A DNA stretch of 64,000 nt from an uncultured Acidimicrobiales bacterium (GTDB lineage Bacteria > Actinomycetota > Acidimicrobiia > Acidimicrobiales > SZUA-35). Positions within the stretch are counted from its first letter, which is position 1; the number at the start of each line of letters is the position of its first letter. The position numbers and the translations under genes were made by a program. The stretch covers positions 158,591 to 222,590 of the forward strand of contig CALAJV010000018.1 in the NCBI GenBank assembly GCA_937922805.1, written 5' to 3'. Below the pieces are notes generated by a model. The model was not told the origin of the DNA and ran no database searches. It worked only from the letters and a program-made list of their open reading frames with translations. Positions 17,173 to 26,733 of this stretch are shown here, in pieces.

Positions 17173-18057
17173 ATGAGCTCCGAACAACCCTTGTCCAAAC
17201 GGTTCAAGACAGTCAACGGTAAGCAAATGGCCTATCACGAGGCTGGTGCTGGCGACCCGATCGTGTTCCTCCACGGGAATCCAACGTCGTCGTATCTGTG
17301 GAGGAATATTGTTCCGTTCGTTTCAGACTCGGCCCGATGTATCGTGCCGGACCTAATCGGCCACGGCGATTCCGACCAGCTCGATGAGACAGGGCCTGAT
17401 GCGTACACCTTTGTGCAGCATAGAGAGTTTCTTGATGGCTTATTGGCCCAACTCGACCTTGGTAACCGAATCACATTCGTCGTCCACGACTGGGGCTCTG
17501 CTCTCGGGTTCGACTGGGCTAATCGACATCGAGACCGAATCGCGGGACTGGCTTACATGGAAGCGATTGTCCGCCCAATGACTTGGCAAGAGTGGCCTGC
17601 TACGGCAACAGAGATTTTTAGGGCTATGCGCTCAGAGAGCGGTGAAGAAATGATCATGACAAAGAATCTGTTCGTGGAAGCAATTCTTCCTGCGTCGATC
17701 ATTAGAGATTTAGCCGAAGATGAGATGAACGAATATCGCCGCCCATTCATCGAGCCCAGCAGCCGTCGACCAACACTGACGTGGCCTCGCCAAATCCCAC
17801 TCGATGGCGAGCCAGCCGATGTGGTCGAGATCGTCCAGTCGTACGCCGATTGGTTGTCGGAATCTCAGGTTTCGAAACTCTTCGTCAACGCTGACCCAGG
17901 AACGATTCTGACCGGCCCCCAGCGAGAGTTTGCCCGGAGCTGGCCTAATCAGACTGAAGTCACCGTGTCTGGATCACACTTCATTCAAGAAGACAGCCCA
18001 ACGGAAATCGGACAGGCAATCGCATCTTGGTTCAGTTCCCTTACTCGCGGCTCCTAG
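17173..18057 (+). CDS. dhaA: Haloalkane dehalogenase (HLD-II type)
   Basis: Alpha/beta hydrolase that hydrolyses carbon-halogen bonds. All five catalytic residues match Rhodococcus DhaA in kind and almost in number: nucleophile Asp106 and halide-binding Trp107 in VVHDWGSALGF, halide-binding Asn36 in HGNPTSSYLW, acid Glu130 in LAYMEAIVRP, and base His269 in SGSHFIQEDSP. Length 294 aa is normal and no signal peptide is seen, so it is cytoplasmic. A perfect TTGACA at 17136-17141 lies a promoter's distance upstream. No Shine-Dalgarno is evident, so translation may be leaderless or weak. Substrate range is not predictable; haloalkane dehalogenases occur in marine bacteria where natural organohalogens are available. 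Confidence 0.92.
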   Translation: MSSEQPLSKRFKTVNGKQMAYHEAGAGDPIVFLHGNPTSSYLWRNIVPFVSDSARCIVPDLIGHGDSDQLDETGPDAYTFVQHREFLDGLLAQLDLGNRITFVVHDWGSALGFDWANRHRDRIAGLAYMEAIVRPMTWQEWPATATEIFRAMRSESGEEMIMTKNLFVEAILPASIIRDLAEDEMNEYRRPFIEPSSRRPTLTWPRQIPLDGEPADVVEIVQSYADWLSESQVSKLFVNADPGTILTGPQREFARSWPNQTEVTVSGSHFIQEDSPTEIGQAIASWFSSLTRGS

Positions 18058-18142
18058 TCGAGAATATACGCGTAGCCTGATGACCGAAACACTTGCAAAT
18101 TGGCTTTGTTCCGTTCGATATAGAAGTGTTCTGGAACTGGCC

Positions 18143-18163
18143 TTGACTCTCCCCCGAGGGGAG
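18143..18163 (+). promoter_or_regulatory. MerR-type operator/promoter of the MerR-GyrI regulator gene
   Basis: TTGACT at 18143-18148 is a -35 element followed directly by the dyad CTCCCC-CGA-GGGGAG (18149-18163). Regulators of the TipA/BmrR branch of MerR bind such CTCCCC..GGGGAG dyads inside an over-long promoter spacer. The dyad sits 18 bp upstream of the regulator's ATG at 18181, so autoregulation and a very short leader are likely. Confidence 0.7.
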
Positions 18164-18180
18164 CCCTGAAGGTAGTGGAC

Positions 18181-19011
18181 ATGACATTGATGCCCATCGG
18201 ACGATTTGCTAAGGCCTCACGGCTGTCGGTTAAATCGCTTCGCAACTACGACGAATCTGGTTTACTCAAAGCCAGTGAGGTCGATCCGCAATCAGGCTAC
18301 CGATACTATTCGGTCACCCTGCTGGCCCGGGCCGACGCGATACGGTCGTTGCGTATCGTGGGGATGCCGTTGGCCATGATCAAAGAGACCCTTGATGGCG
18401 AAGCAACCGAACAGGTATTGATGTCGCACCTCGAATCGCTGGAACATCAGCGAGACGAGTTGAACCGACAGGCGCAGGAACTACAGCGCCGAATCAACCT
18501 AAAGGAATACGCTATGAACACTCAAGCCATAATCAAGAATCACCCAGCGCAAACCGTTGCGTCCTGGCGGACGAAAACCACGCACGACCGAATTTTCTCC
18601 GATATCCCGGCTGGCTTTGGCAAGGTTATGTCCTGCCTTGGAATGAACAAGATCGATCCATCTGGAATTCCGTTCACACTCTACTACCAGGCTCCCGACG
18701 GGGATACTAAGGGCGACATTGCAATGAGCGTTCCGGTGGCCGAGATTCCTGAGCTGGCTGAATCCGGAGATGTGAACTTCGCTGCGCTTCCCGCTGAAAC
18801 TACCGTGTCGGTTACCCACCAAGGGTCCTATTCCAACATGGGCGAGTCGTATGCCTCGGTCGTGACTTGGATTCAGCAGCATGGACACACAATCGTCGGA
18901 CCGGCGCGCGAGATCTACCTAAATAGCCCGGACCAGGTCGAGGAGGAGAACCTCCTTACCGAGATTCACTTCCCAATTGATTTTGATGTCTCAACCAACG
19001 AGGTTGCATGA
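18181..19011 (+). CDS. MerR-family regulator with GyrI-like ligand-binding domain
   Basis: N-terminal MerR winged helix (residues about 4-70: IGRFAKASRLSVKSLRNYDESGLL, then SGYRYYSV), a long dimerisation helix (residues about 80-115), and a C-terminal GyrI-like effector domain (residues about 118-276) with VSVTHQGSY and a final EEENLLTEIHFPI segment. This is the TipA/BmrR architecture, usually a sensor of hydrophobic drugs or lipids. I take the ATG at 18181; a GTG six bases earlier is also in frame. A CTCCCC/GGGGAG dyad lies directly upstream. The stop overlaps the next gene (ATGA), so the following small protein is probably co-expressed as part of its regulon. Confidence 0.85.
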   Translation: MTLMPIGRFAKASRLSVKSLRNYDESGLLKASEVDPQSGYRYYSVTLLARADAIRSLRIVGMPLAMIKETLDGEATEQVLMSHLESLEHQRDELNRQAQELQRRINLKEYAMNTQAIIKNHPAQTVASWRTKTTHDRIFSDIPAGFGKVMSCLGMNKIDPSGIPFTLYYQAPDGDTKGDIAMSVPVAEIPELAESGDVNFAALPAETTVSVTHQGSYSNMGESYASVVTWIQQHGHTIVGPAREIYLNSPDQVEEENLLTEIHFPIDFDVSTNEVA

Positions 19012-19412
19012 TGATGGCTACCTCTTGGCAGCAACGTTTCGACACGGCGAAGCCGACGTTCAGCAAAGTGAACGACAAGAAATTTGCCGACCTCGAAGCA
19101 GGAACATCAGTATTGATCCCCAGTCCAGCTGATATTCAAGCCGAAATCGACTCGGTTGGTCCCAAGCAACAAATTTCGTTTGGCGAACTTCGAAAACGAC
19201 TTGCGGAACGTCACCTTGCTGATGGAACGTGCCCCGTGATGTGTGGAATGAACCTTCGAATCGTTGCCGAGGTTGTCTTTGATGCTCTCGACGCTGGTGT
19301 TCCGACCGAACACGTAACTCCAGTGTGGAACGTGATCGATCCGAAGAGCGGCTTAGCTCAAAAGCTCAACGGTGGATCCAAGCGAGTTACGGCGCTCCGA
19401 TCATCGGCCTAG
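19008..19412 (+). CDS. Conserved small protein of unknown function coupled to merR
   Basis: I do not recognise this family with confidence. 134 aa, soluble, no signal peptide. The central region (IPSPADIQAEIDSVGP, then GTCPVMCGMNLRIVAEVVFDAL) is well structured and includes two Cys four residues apart (CPVMC). The C-terminus is TPVWNVIDPKSGLAQKLNGG. The layout IPS...adv...P-Cys faintly recalls alkyltransferase-like proteins but the PCHR-type motif is absent, so I do not call it that. Three consecutive ATG codons occur at the start; the first overlaps the merR stop. It is probably a target of the MerR regulator. A perfect terminator-like palindrome follows 27 bp after the stop. Confidence 0.6.
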   Translation: MMMATSWQQRFDTAKPTFSKVNDKKFADLEAGTSVLIPSPADIQAEIDSVGPKQQISFGELRKRLAERHLADGTCPVMCGMNLRIVAEVVFDALDAGVPTEHVTPVWNVIDPKSGLAQKLNGGSKRVTALRSSA

Positions 19413-19438
19413 AGGAAGGTTGGAACGAACCTAAGTCG

Positions 19439-19458
19439 AAACGGTCCCGGACCGTTTT
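19439..19458 (+). terminator. Palindromic hairpin, probable rho-independent terminator
   Basis: AAACGGT-CCCGG-ACCGTTT followed by one more T: a perfect 7-bp stem with a 5-base loop and a short T run. It lies 27 bp after the merR-operon gene and ends 18 bp before the next ATG at 19476. It probably ends the merR transcript. Because it sits so close to the next start, it could also be an operator or attenuator for that gene. Confidence 0.55.
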
Positions 19459-19475
19459 GGGCATAAACTAGCCTC

Positions 19476-19982
19476 ATGACTGAAGACTTTGAAGGCGGCG
19501 CTTGGGGCGAAGGGGTACCGACTGGCTCTGGTGACGCTGTCGACTATGGTGGTCCGGCGGCGACACAATTCGCAGCTCAGCCGGGCCATCTGCCTGTTGA
19601 TCAGCCACCCGGTGGCGTCGGACACCAGGTGCCGCCGGTCGGTGCAGCGCCATATCAGCCCTTTCAAGGCCAGCCGTACCTGCAACCCCAGTTCTCGCCG
19701 TATCAGCGGCCGGACGGAACCCAACAGGCGCTTCTAGTTTCGTTGATTTCGCTTATTCTCGGATTCTTCTGCACCGTCGGATTCCTGGGCTCGCCGTTTG
19801 GGATGATCCTTGGCCGGAAAGAAATAGCGGCTATCGATGCTGGTTTGACTGACCCGATCAATCGATCAACTGCGGTGATCGCTTTCGTTTGTGGAATTAT
19901 TGGGACAGTGATTTTGGCGCTAATTGTGCTGGGCCTGGTGGCGATACTGGGTTTCGCTCTTTTCGTTGAAGGCACCAACTAG
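19476..19982 (+). CDS. DUF4190-type membrane protein with Pro/Gln-rich N-terminus
   Basis: 168 aa. Residues 1-85 are a disordered cytoplasmic-looking tail rich in Gly, Pro and Gln (QPGHLPVDQPPGG, QPFQGQPYLQPQ). Residues about 86-165 hold two transmembrane helices (LVSLISLILGFFCTVGFL and VIAFVCGIIGTVILALIVLGLV), separated by a GRKEIAAIDAG loop, the layout of actinobacterial DUF4190 proteins. Function of these small membrane proteins is unknown. It starts 18 bp after a terminator-like hairpin and no other gene is linked to it. Confidence 0.7.
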   Translation: MTEDFEGGAWGEGVPTGSGDAVDYGGPAATQFAAQPGHLPVDQPPGGVGHQVPPVGAAPYQPFQGQPYLQPQFSPYQRPDGTQQALLVSLISLILGFFCTVGFLGSPFGMILGRKEIAAIDAGLTDPINRSTAVIAFVCGIIGTVILALIVLGLVAILGFALFVEGTN

Positions 19983-20267
19983 TTCCTGGTACTGCCAGGT
20001 TCGGATGATGTCTCAGAATCAATGGGCGACCTATGAGTAAGCAATCTTGTCACCGCTCAACCAATGTTCTCCAATGATGCCGAGTTCTTTCCGGGCGAGC
20101 CGAAGTCATGGGGTCTCAGTTTCAAATCAACGAAGAGTCCGGGTTTACTTGAGAATGTGGCTTAGGGACAGATGCGTCTCCGTGTGGAGCTGATGCTAGA
20201 TTATCAGGTTCTTAAATTTCCAAGTTTGATGTGTCGTTACTTGGTTAGGTCTTCTAGCTTTAGAGAG

Positions 20268-20807
20268 ATGTCGGCCACCAGAATCGATAGCAGGAAATGG
20301 TTAGCATTGGCGCTGAGCCTGAGCCTGTTCGCTGCATCATGCGGAGGTGCCACCGATACGTCCGATTCGAGCAACGCTGATACTTCACCGTCAGGTGTTG
20401 AGACGAGCGGTGACCCTCGACTCGTCGGCGAGTTTGCGACCATCGATCAAGCAACCTTTGATTTAGCCTCAATCCAAGGCGAAGATACCGTTTTATGGTT
20501 CTGGGCTCCCTGGTGACCATTTTGACGAGCAGAATCCTCCACGGTCGTGGAGGTCAGTAACGAGTTCGGGGATGAGGTTAACTTTGTCGGAATCCCTGGG
20601 TTAAGCGATGTCACTTCGATGGAACGCTTCGTAGCCGAAACTGGCACCGAAGGTGTCACTCATATTCCGGATCCCGACGGGGTGCTCTGGGATCGGTTTG
20701 AAGTCAAGCAACACCGAACCTACATCATGATTAATGACGACGGCACAGTTGAAGTCACTGACTATGGTTCGCTCCGCCAAGACGTTGTCGACCTGATTGC
20801 TAGCTAA
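20268..20807 (+). CDS. Thioredoxin-fold (TlpA/MPT53-like) lipoprotein with two selenocysteines (U-P-F-U)
   Basis: Read through two in-frame TGA codons, this is one 179-residue protein. Residues 1-25 are a lipoprotein signal ([18 protein letters not shown], lipobox Cys25). Residues about 26-50 are a Ser/Thr linker and the rest is a thioredoxin fold. The strand VLWFWAPW runs into TGA (20514-20516), Pro, Phe, TGA (20523-20525), then RAES. Mycobacterial MPT53/DsbE-like proteins have WFWxPWCPFC at this place, so both catalytic Cys are replaced by UGA. The downstream part continues as the family expects ([12 protein letters not shown]...[21 protein letters not shown]). The residue at the usual cis-Pro position is Arg-Thr (QHRTY). 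A hairpin with a GGUC loop follows the second TGA. Stop TAA overlaps the convergent copA end by 8 bp. Expected role: extracytoplasmic thiol/selenol redox, or possibly copper handling. SelB/SelC genes are not in the window. Confidence 0.88.
20514..20525 (+). other. Two in-frame TGA codons (predicted Sec83 and Sec86)
   Basis: TGA-CCA-TTT-TGA encodes the U-x-x-U active site. Each TGA falls where the thioredoxin family has a catalytic Cys. TGA is an ordinary stop in neighbouring genes (for example the merR-GyrI gene at 19011 and purE at 31973), so a genome-wide code change is unlikely. Confidence 0.87.
20536..20553 (+). promoter_or_regulatory. Predicted bacterial SECIS hairpin
   Basis: CCTCCAC-GGTC-GTGGAGG: a perfect 7-bp stem closing a GGUC tetraloop. 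The loop starts 20 nt after the second TGA (20523) and 29 nt after the first (20514), within the spacing known for bacterial SECIS elements. A GGU in the apical loop is the feature SelB recognises in E. coli fdhF. A bulged U in the stem, seen in fdhF, is not obvious here. Confidence 0.8.
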
Positions 20808-22944
20808 TGCGTCGGTAACCGGCGAACCGTCGAAGCCGAAGGCTGTTCGATACTACGAACAGCGACGATAGCCCCATAGCTCCAGCTGCGATCATGGGGT
20901 TTAAAACCCCGAGCGCAGCCAAGGGGATTGCCGCCGCGTTGTAAGCAAACGCCCAGAACAAGTTACCTTTGATGGTGGCCAACGTGCGGCGGGCTAGCGC
21001 GATTGCATCGGCTACTGCCCTCAGATCGCCAGCGACAACTGTGAGGTCAGAGGCTTCGATCGCAACATCAGTCCCAGTTCCGATTGCGATTCCAAGGTCG
21101 GCTTGGGCTAAAGCTGGGGCGTCGTTGATTCCATCTCCGACCATGGCAACGCGGTGCCCGGCCTCTTGAAGGCGCTTTACCTCAGCCACCTTGCCATCAG
21201 GTAGCACTTCGGCGATCACCTCGTCGACCCCGACGAGCTTGGCAACCGACTCGGCAGTTCGTCGATTGTCGCCGGTCAGCAGCATAACTGAAAGGCCTAG
21301 GTCGTGTAGAGCTGCGACGGCTGTCCTTGAGGTGGCCTTCACTTGATCGGAAACGACCAGCACCGCTTCGGCTTGTTGATTGCGGCCAACGAAGACGGCG
21401 GTCGACCCTTTTCTTTCGACCTCGGCCGCTTCGGCTTCGAGCTCGTCGCTGATTTGGTCGAACATTGACCGGCGCCCGACCCGCACTTCGATGCCATTAA
21501 TGAAGCCAGAGACTCCGAACCCTGGTCGGTTCTGAAAGTCAACGACTAGATCGTGGCTTGTTGAGGCGGTGCTTATGGCGTGGGCGATCGGATGTTCGCT
21601 CCTAGCCTCTAACGACGCGGCGAAGCGCAACAGCTCGGATGAATTGGCGTTGGGCGCGATGACATCAACGAGCTCCATCCGCCCTTCGGTTACGGTGCCG
21701 GTTTTGTCGAGAATTGCGATATCGACTGATCTCGTATCCTCGAGGACTTCTCCCCCTTTGATTATCACCCCAAGTTGAGCCCCTCGCCCAGAGCCGACCA
21801 GTATTCCTAGCGGCGTCGCTAACCCGAGGGCACAGGGGCAGGCGATAATTAGAACGGCAACGGCGGCGGTAAAAGCTTCATTCGCCTCGTGGCCGGTAAG
21901 AAACCAGACGATCAGCGTGGCTATGCCAGTTGCGATGGCCAAAGGAACGAAGATGGCAGAGACCCTGTCAGCTAGACCTTGCACTTCCGCCTTACTGCCT
22001 TGGGCTTGGTCGACGAGGCGAACGATCTGAGCCAGCGCGGTGTCGGAACCGACTCGGGTAGCTTCAACAGTCAATGAGCCGTTGGTGTTTATCGTCGCTC
22101 CGATCACTTCATCGCCGATTGTGACCTCGACCGGCACCGGTTCGCCTGTCACCATTGACATATCGATAGCCGAAGCACCTTCAACCACACGACCGTCAGT
22201 GGCGATCTTCTCCCCTGGTCTGACCAGAAAACGCATCCCAACTGCCAGTTCGTCGAGCTCGATGTCGGAACCATCTTCCAACCTTGCTGTCCGAGCTCCA
22301 AGGTCAGCGAGTGCCCGAATAGCGTCACCGGACCGACGCTTTGCTCGCAGCTCGAAGTACTTTCCTAACAAGATTAGCGTTACGATCACAGCGCCGGTCT
22401 CGAAATAGATGTGACCGCCTTCAAGACTTGCTACGAGGACTACTGCCGACCATAGCCAGGCGGAGATCGACCCTAGCGAAACCAGCGTGTCCATCGTAGT
22501 GGCGCCGTGGCGGAGGTTCAGCACTGCTGTTCGGTGGAAACTCCAACCGCACCAGAGAACCACTGGTGTGGACATGGCGGCGACGATCCATTCCCAGCCC
22601 GAAAATTGCAACGGCGCTACCATGGACAAAAGAGCCGTTGGCGCCGCGAGCACTATGGCAACAATCACCCGTCGGCGCAGATCCGCTTCCCGCCGAGTCT
22701 CGGCTTCGTCGGTCTCACCTTGTTCGACGACCGTATAGCCAAGCCCTTGAATGGCCGCTTGAAAGACGTCGTTCGTGATGGCTGGGTCGTGGATCACCGT
22801 TGCCTGACCGGTGGCGAAGTTGACCGTCGACCCAGTGACTCCATCAAGTTTGGACAGCTGCCGTTCGATCTGGTTGGCGCAAGCGGCACAACTCATACCG
22901 TCAACGGCCAGATCAGATCGCAGCTGCTGGTCTTTTAGCGTCAT
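20800..22944 (-). CDS. copA: Cu+-translocating P1B-type ATPase
   Basis: Copper(I) export ATPase, 714 aa. An N-terminal heavy-metal-associated domain carries GMSCAAC (Cys19, Cys22). Membrane helices follow, then the actuator loop (VTGEPVPVE), the CPC ion-binding helix ([12 protein letters not shown]), the phosphorylation site DKTGTVTEG, the HP motif (EARSEHPIA) and the hinge [12 protein letters not shown]. The last helices have YN ([10 protein letters not shown]) and MxxSS (MGLSSLFVV), the signature for Cu+ rather than Zn2+. The ATG at 22944 is chosen because it sits just after a CueR-type promoter; a longer start would lie inside the operator. It follows the MerR regulator in the same direction and converges on the selenoprotein gene. 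Confidence 0.93.
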   Translation of the reverse strand: MTLKDQQLRSDLAVDGMSCAACANQIERQLSKLDGVTGSTVNFATGQATVIHDPAITNDVFQAAIQGLGYTVVEQGETDEAETRREADLRRRVIVAIVLAAPTALLSMVAPLQFSGWEWIVAAMSTPVVLWCGWSFHRTAVLNLRHGATTMDTLVSLGSISAWLWSAVVLVASLEGGHIYFETGAVIVTLILLGKYFELRAKRRSGDAIRALADLGARTARLEDGSDIELDELAVGMRFLVRPGEKIATDGRVVEGASAIDMSMVTGEPVPVEVTIGDEVIGATINTNGSLTVEATRVGSDTALAQIVRLVDQAQGSKAEVQGLADRVSAIFVPLAIATGIATLIVWFLTGHEANEAFTAAVAVLIIACPCALGLATPLGILVGSGRGAQLGVIIKGGEVLEDTRSVDIAILDKTGTVTEGRMELVDVIAPNANSSELLRFAASLEARSEHPIAHAISTASTSHDLVVDFQNRPGFGVSGFINGIEVRVGRRSMFDQISDELEAEAAEVERKGSTAVFVGRNQQAEAVLVVSDQVKATSRTAVAALHDLGLSVMLLTGDNRRTAESVAKLVGVDEVIAEVLPDGKVAEVKRLQEAGHRVAMVGDGINDAPALAQADLGIAIGTGTDVAIEASDLTVVAGDLRAVADAIALARRTLATIKGNLFWAFAYNAAAIPLAALGVLNPMIAAGAMGLSSLFVVSNSLRLRRFAGYRRIS

Positions 22945-22951
22945 GGCTACA

Positions 22952-22983
22952 AGTCTAGACCTTCCATCCAACTAGAAGGTCAA
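22952..22983 (-). promoter_or_regulatory. CueR-type operator/promoter of copA
   Basis: On the minus strand TTGACC (22978-22983) and TAGACT (22952-22957) form -35 and -10 boxes with a 20-bp spacer, longer than usual as in MerR-controlled promoters. The spacer region carries the dyad ACCTTC...GAAGGT (22959-22980), close to the CueR consensus ACCTTCC-N7-GGAAGGT. The start codon follows within 8 bases of the -10 box, so the message has almost no leader. The -35 begins two bases after the regulator's stop codon. Confidence 0.85.
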
Positions 22984-22984
22984 G

Positions 22985-23410
22985 TTATTCCTCGACCGGT
23001 GCTTGGCCTGGTGCCGAGGTAGCGATAACTTGGCAACGGTTGGGGTCGGCACACAATACTGGATCAAGCGACCGAGCTCGAGCCGCTAGTGCCCGCAATG
23101 CGTCGCGAGCCTGTTCAAGCCGGGCAATTTGGATGTCGAGTTCATCTAAGTGGCGGTCCAACAACGCCGTGGTATGAGCACAAGATCGCTCCCCCCGGCT
23201 TTTGAGTTCTAGCACCGACGCAATTTCCGACAATGTAAGCCCAGTCGCTTGAGCCTGGCGCACAAAGCGTAGTCGTTCGACTGAAGCCTCATCGTAATCC
23301 CGATACCCCGAAGCCGTACGCTCTGGTTCTTCTAGCAACCCAAGGCTCTCGTAGTACCGAATCGTCTTGGTCGATACGTCTGCTTTCTGCCCTAACTCAC
23401 CGATCCTCAT
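22985..23410 (-). CDS. MerR-family metal-responsive regulator (CueR-like)
   Basis: 141 aa: winged helix (residues 1-70; IGELGQKADVSTKTIRYYESLGLL, then SGYRDYDE), dimerisation helix, and a C-terminal metal loop C120-ADPNR-C126. The gene is directly upstream of copA in the same direction, with the copA promoter in the gap. CueR-type sensors of monovalent Cu have Ser at position 77, while sensors of divalent or Hg ions have Cys there; this protein has Cys77 (GERSCAHTT). Context says copper. The Cys77 suggests an altered or broader metal response. Confidence 0.85.
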   Translation of the reverse strand: MRIGELGQKADVSTKTIRYYESLGLLEEPERTASGYRDYDEASVERLRFVRQAQATGLTLSEIASVLELKSRGERSCAHTTALLDRHLDELDIQIARLEQARDALRALAARARSLDPVLCADPNRCQVIATSAPGQAPVEE

Positions 23411-23449
23411 CCACCGAACCTAGCCGGTATCGCTACTCCACACGCGAGA

Positions 23450-23488
23450 ACATCTCGCTCCAGCCGACTTGGGCCGCAAGCGAGATGT
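23450..23488. repeat. 10-bp inverted repeat between katG end and merR start
   Basis: ACATCTCGCT at 23450-23459 and AGCGAGATGT at 23479-23488 are perfect reverse complements with a 19-base loop. They lie in the 129-bp gap between the end of katG (23540) and the start of the metal regulator (23410), both leftward. It could terminate the katG transcript (no clear T run follows) or be an operator in the merR promoter. Confidence 0.5.
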
Positions 23489-23539
23489 CCTCATAACTAC
23501 ATTTACTTGGTTGGTTCCGCTCCTAATCGGAGCAGATAG

Positions 23540-25717
<2,178 letters not shown>

Positions 25718-25801
25718 CTATTCCGGGTTGGGTATTGCAGGTATTCAAATTATTCTGTGACGCCGAACCGGCGGCGTTGGCCCATGGCCGTTGGCCGTGA
25801 T

Positions 25802-26239
25802 CTAGGGCGTCTTGCATTGAGGGCACTGCCCCCAATACACAACTTCAGCCTCGTCGATTTCGAAACCGTGATCGGTCTCTGCGGTAAGGCACGGGGTTTC
25901 ACCAACGGCGCAATCAATATCGACCATGACACTACAAGTTCTACAAACAAGGTGATGATGATTGTCGCCGACGCGGTCCTCATATCGAGCGACCGATCCT
26001 GTCGGCTGAATCTTCCTGATCAATCCCTTCTCGACGAATATACCTAACGTGTCATAGACGGCTTGACGAGAAACGGAACCGATGTTGGATCGAACATCAT
26101 CTGTTAGTTCTTCGGTTGTGGCGTGCGGTCGGGCCGATACTGCTGCCATGACCGCGACCCGCTGAACTGTAACCTGCAGGCCGTGGCCTTTCAGTTGTTG
26201 TTCCACGGCGAGATCCACAGTGAATAACCTAGGCAGCAT
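25802..26239 (-). CDS. furA: Fur-family regulator (FurA type)
   Basis: Ferric-uptake-regulator family, about 145 aa. DNA-binding domain: LKGHGLQVTVQRVAVMAAV, then SRQAVYDTLGIFVEKGLI. Metal-site motif GDNHHHLVCRTC (His cluster plus CxxC), and a second structural-zinc CxxC at the C-terminus (CPQC). Located directly upstream of katG on the same strand, so it is most likely the peroxide-responsive FurA that represses both genes. I prefer the ATG at 26239; an in-frame TTG 15 bases earlier is possible. Confidence 0.92.
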   Translation of the reverse strand: MLPRLFTVDLAVEQQLKGHGLQVTVQRVAVMAAVSARPHATTEELTDDVRSNIGSVSRQAVYDTLGIFVEKGLIRKIQPTGSVARYEDRVGDNHHHLVCRTCSVMVDIDCAVGETPCLTAETDHGFEIDEAEVVYWGQCPQCKTP

Positions 26240-26254
26240 TCTGGACTGAGTCAA

Positions 26255-26733
26255 GAGTTTGGCCCGACGGATTCTTAGCCCGGGCTACTGAAGCTGGGCC
26301 AGCGATGCAGGCATGAAGCGCCGAGGCGGGGTGGGTCCGCCCCGGCGCCGAATGGACAGTCGGTGAACCCGTGACTTACATCACTGGCACTGCGACGCTT
26401 CTTAGGCTGTCGACGACTGGTGCTAGACACTATAGCTCATCCAACTCGAGAGCAAAGCGAGGGCAGCTAACCCTCTAAGAGTGGTTTGTGCCATTTCAAC
26501 TTCAGTCTTTAGCTCAACCGATAAGCGCCGACAAAACGCCCTAATTCAGGTGAATCGCGGTCAGTGGTCACACCCAAACGCTGAATCCTGCGCTGAGTCG
26601 AGATCGCTGACCCGTATTCGATACGGTGCCGGAGATGAGTTTGTGCCAGAGACCCAACTTCAGTTACGTTGCAGTCGTGGCGTTGAACCGGTGGCTGTAA
26701 CAACAGTGACTCCAAATTAGTGATATCGAATCA
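26255..26733. other. 479-bp intergenic region between furA and an MFS gene
   Basis: No gene is supported here. A short plus-strand frame (26481-26720) has no plausible homology or start signal. The region begins with the furA promoter area, then an AGCCCGGGCT palindrome at 26277-26286, then a GC-rich foldback at 26318-26348. The right half must hold the promoter for the MFS gene. A structured RNA is possible but I recognise no known class. Confidence 0.5.
26318..26348. repeat. GC-rich foldback of unknown role
   Basis: GCGCC (26318-26322) pairs with GGCGC (26344-26348) and GGGG (26328-26331) pairs with CCCC (26340-26343), leaving a 5-base bulge and an 8-base loop. No T run follows on either strand, so it is not a standard terminator. 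It could belong to a structured RNA or regulatory leader. Confidence 0.4.

Noticed and set aside
20268..20807. Pseudogene or sequencing error as explanation of the two TGA codons
   Set aside because: Two nonsense codons hitting exactly both catalytic Cys, with the frame intact on both sides and a SECIS-like hairpin behind them, is far less likely by chance than recoding.
20547..20807. A separate small gene starting after the TGA codons
   Set aside because: Its first residues ([10 protein letters not shown]) are the internal part of the thioredoxin fold; the start is a GTG inside the hairpin stem (at 20547) with no ribosome binding site.
26481..26720. Plus-strand frame of 79 aa in the long intergenic region
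   Set aside because: No recognisable homology, start signal or composition like a real protein.
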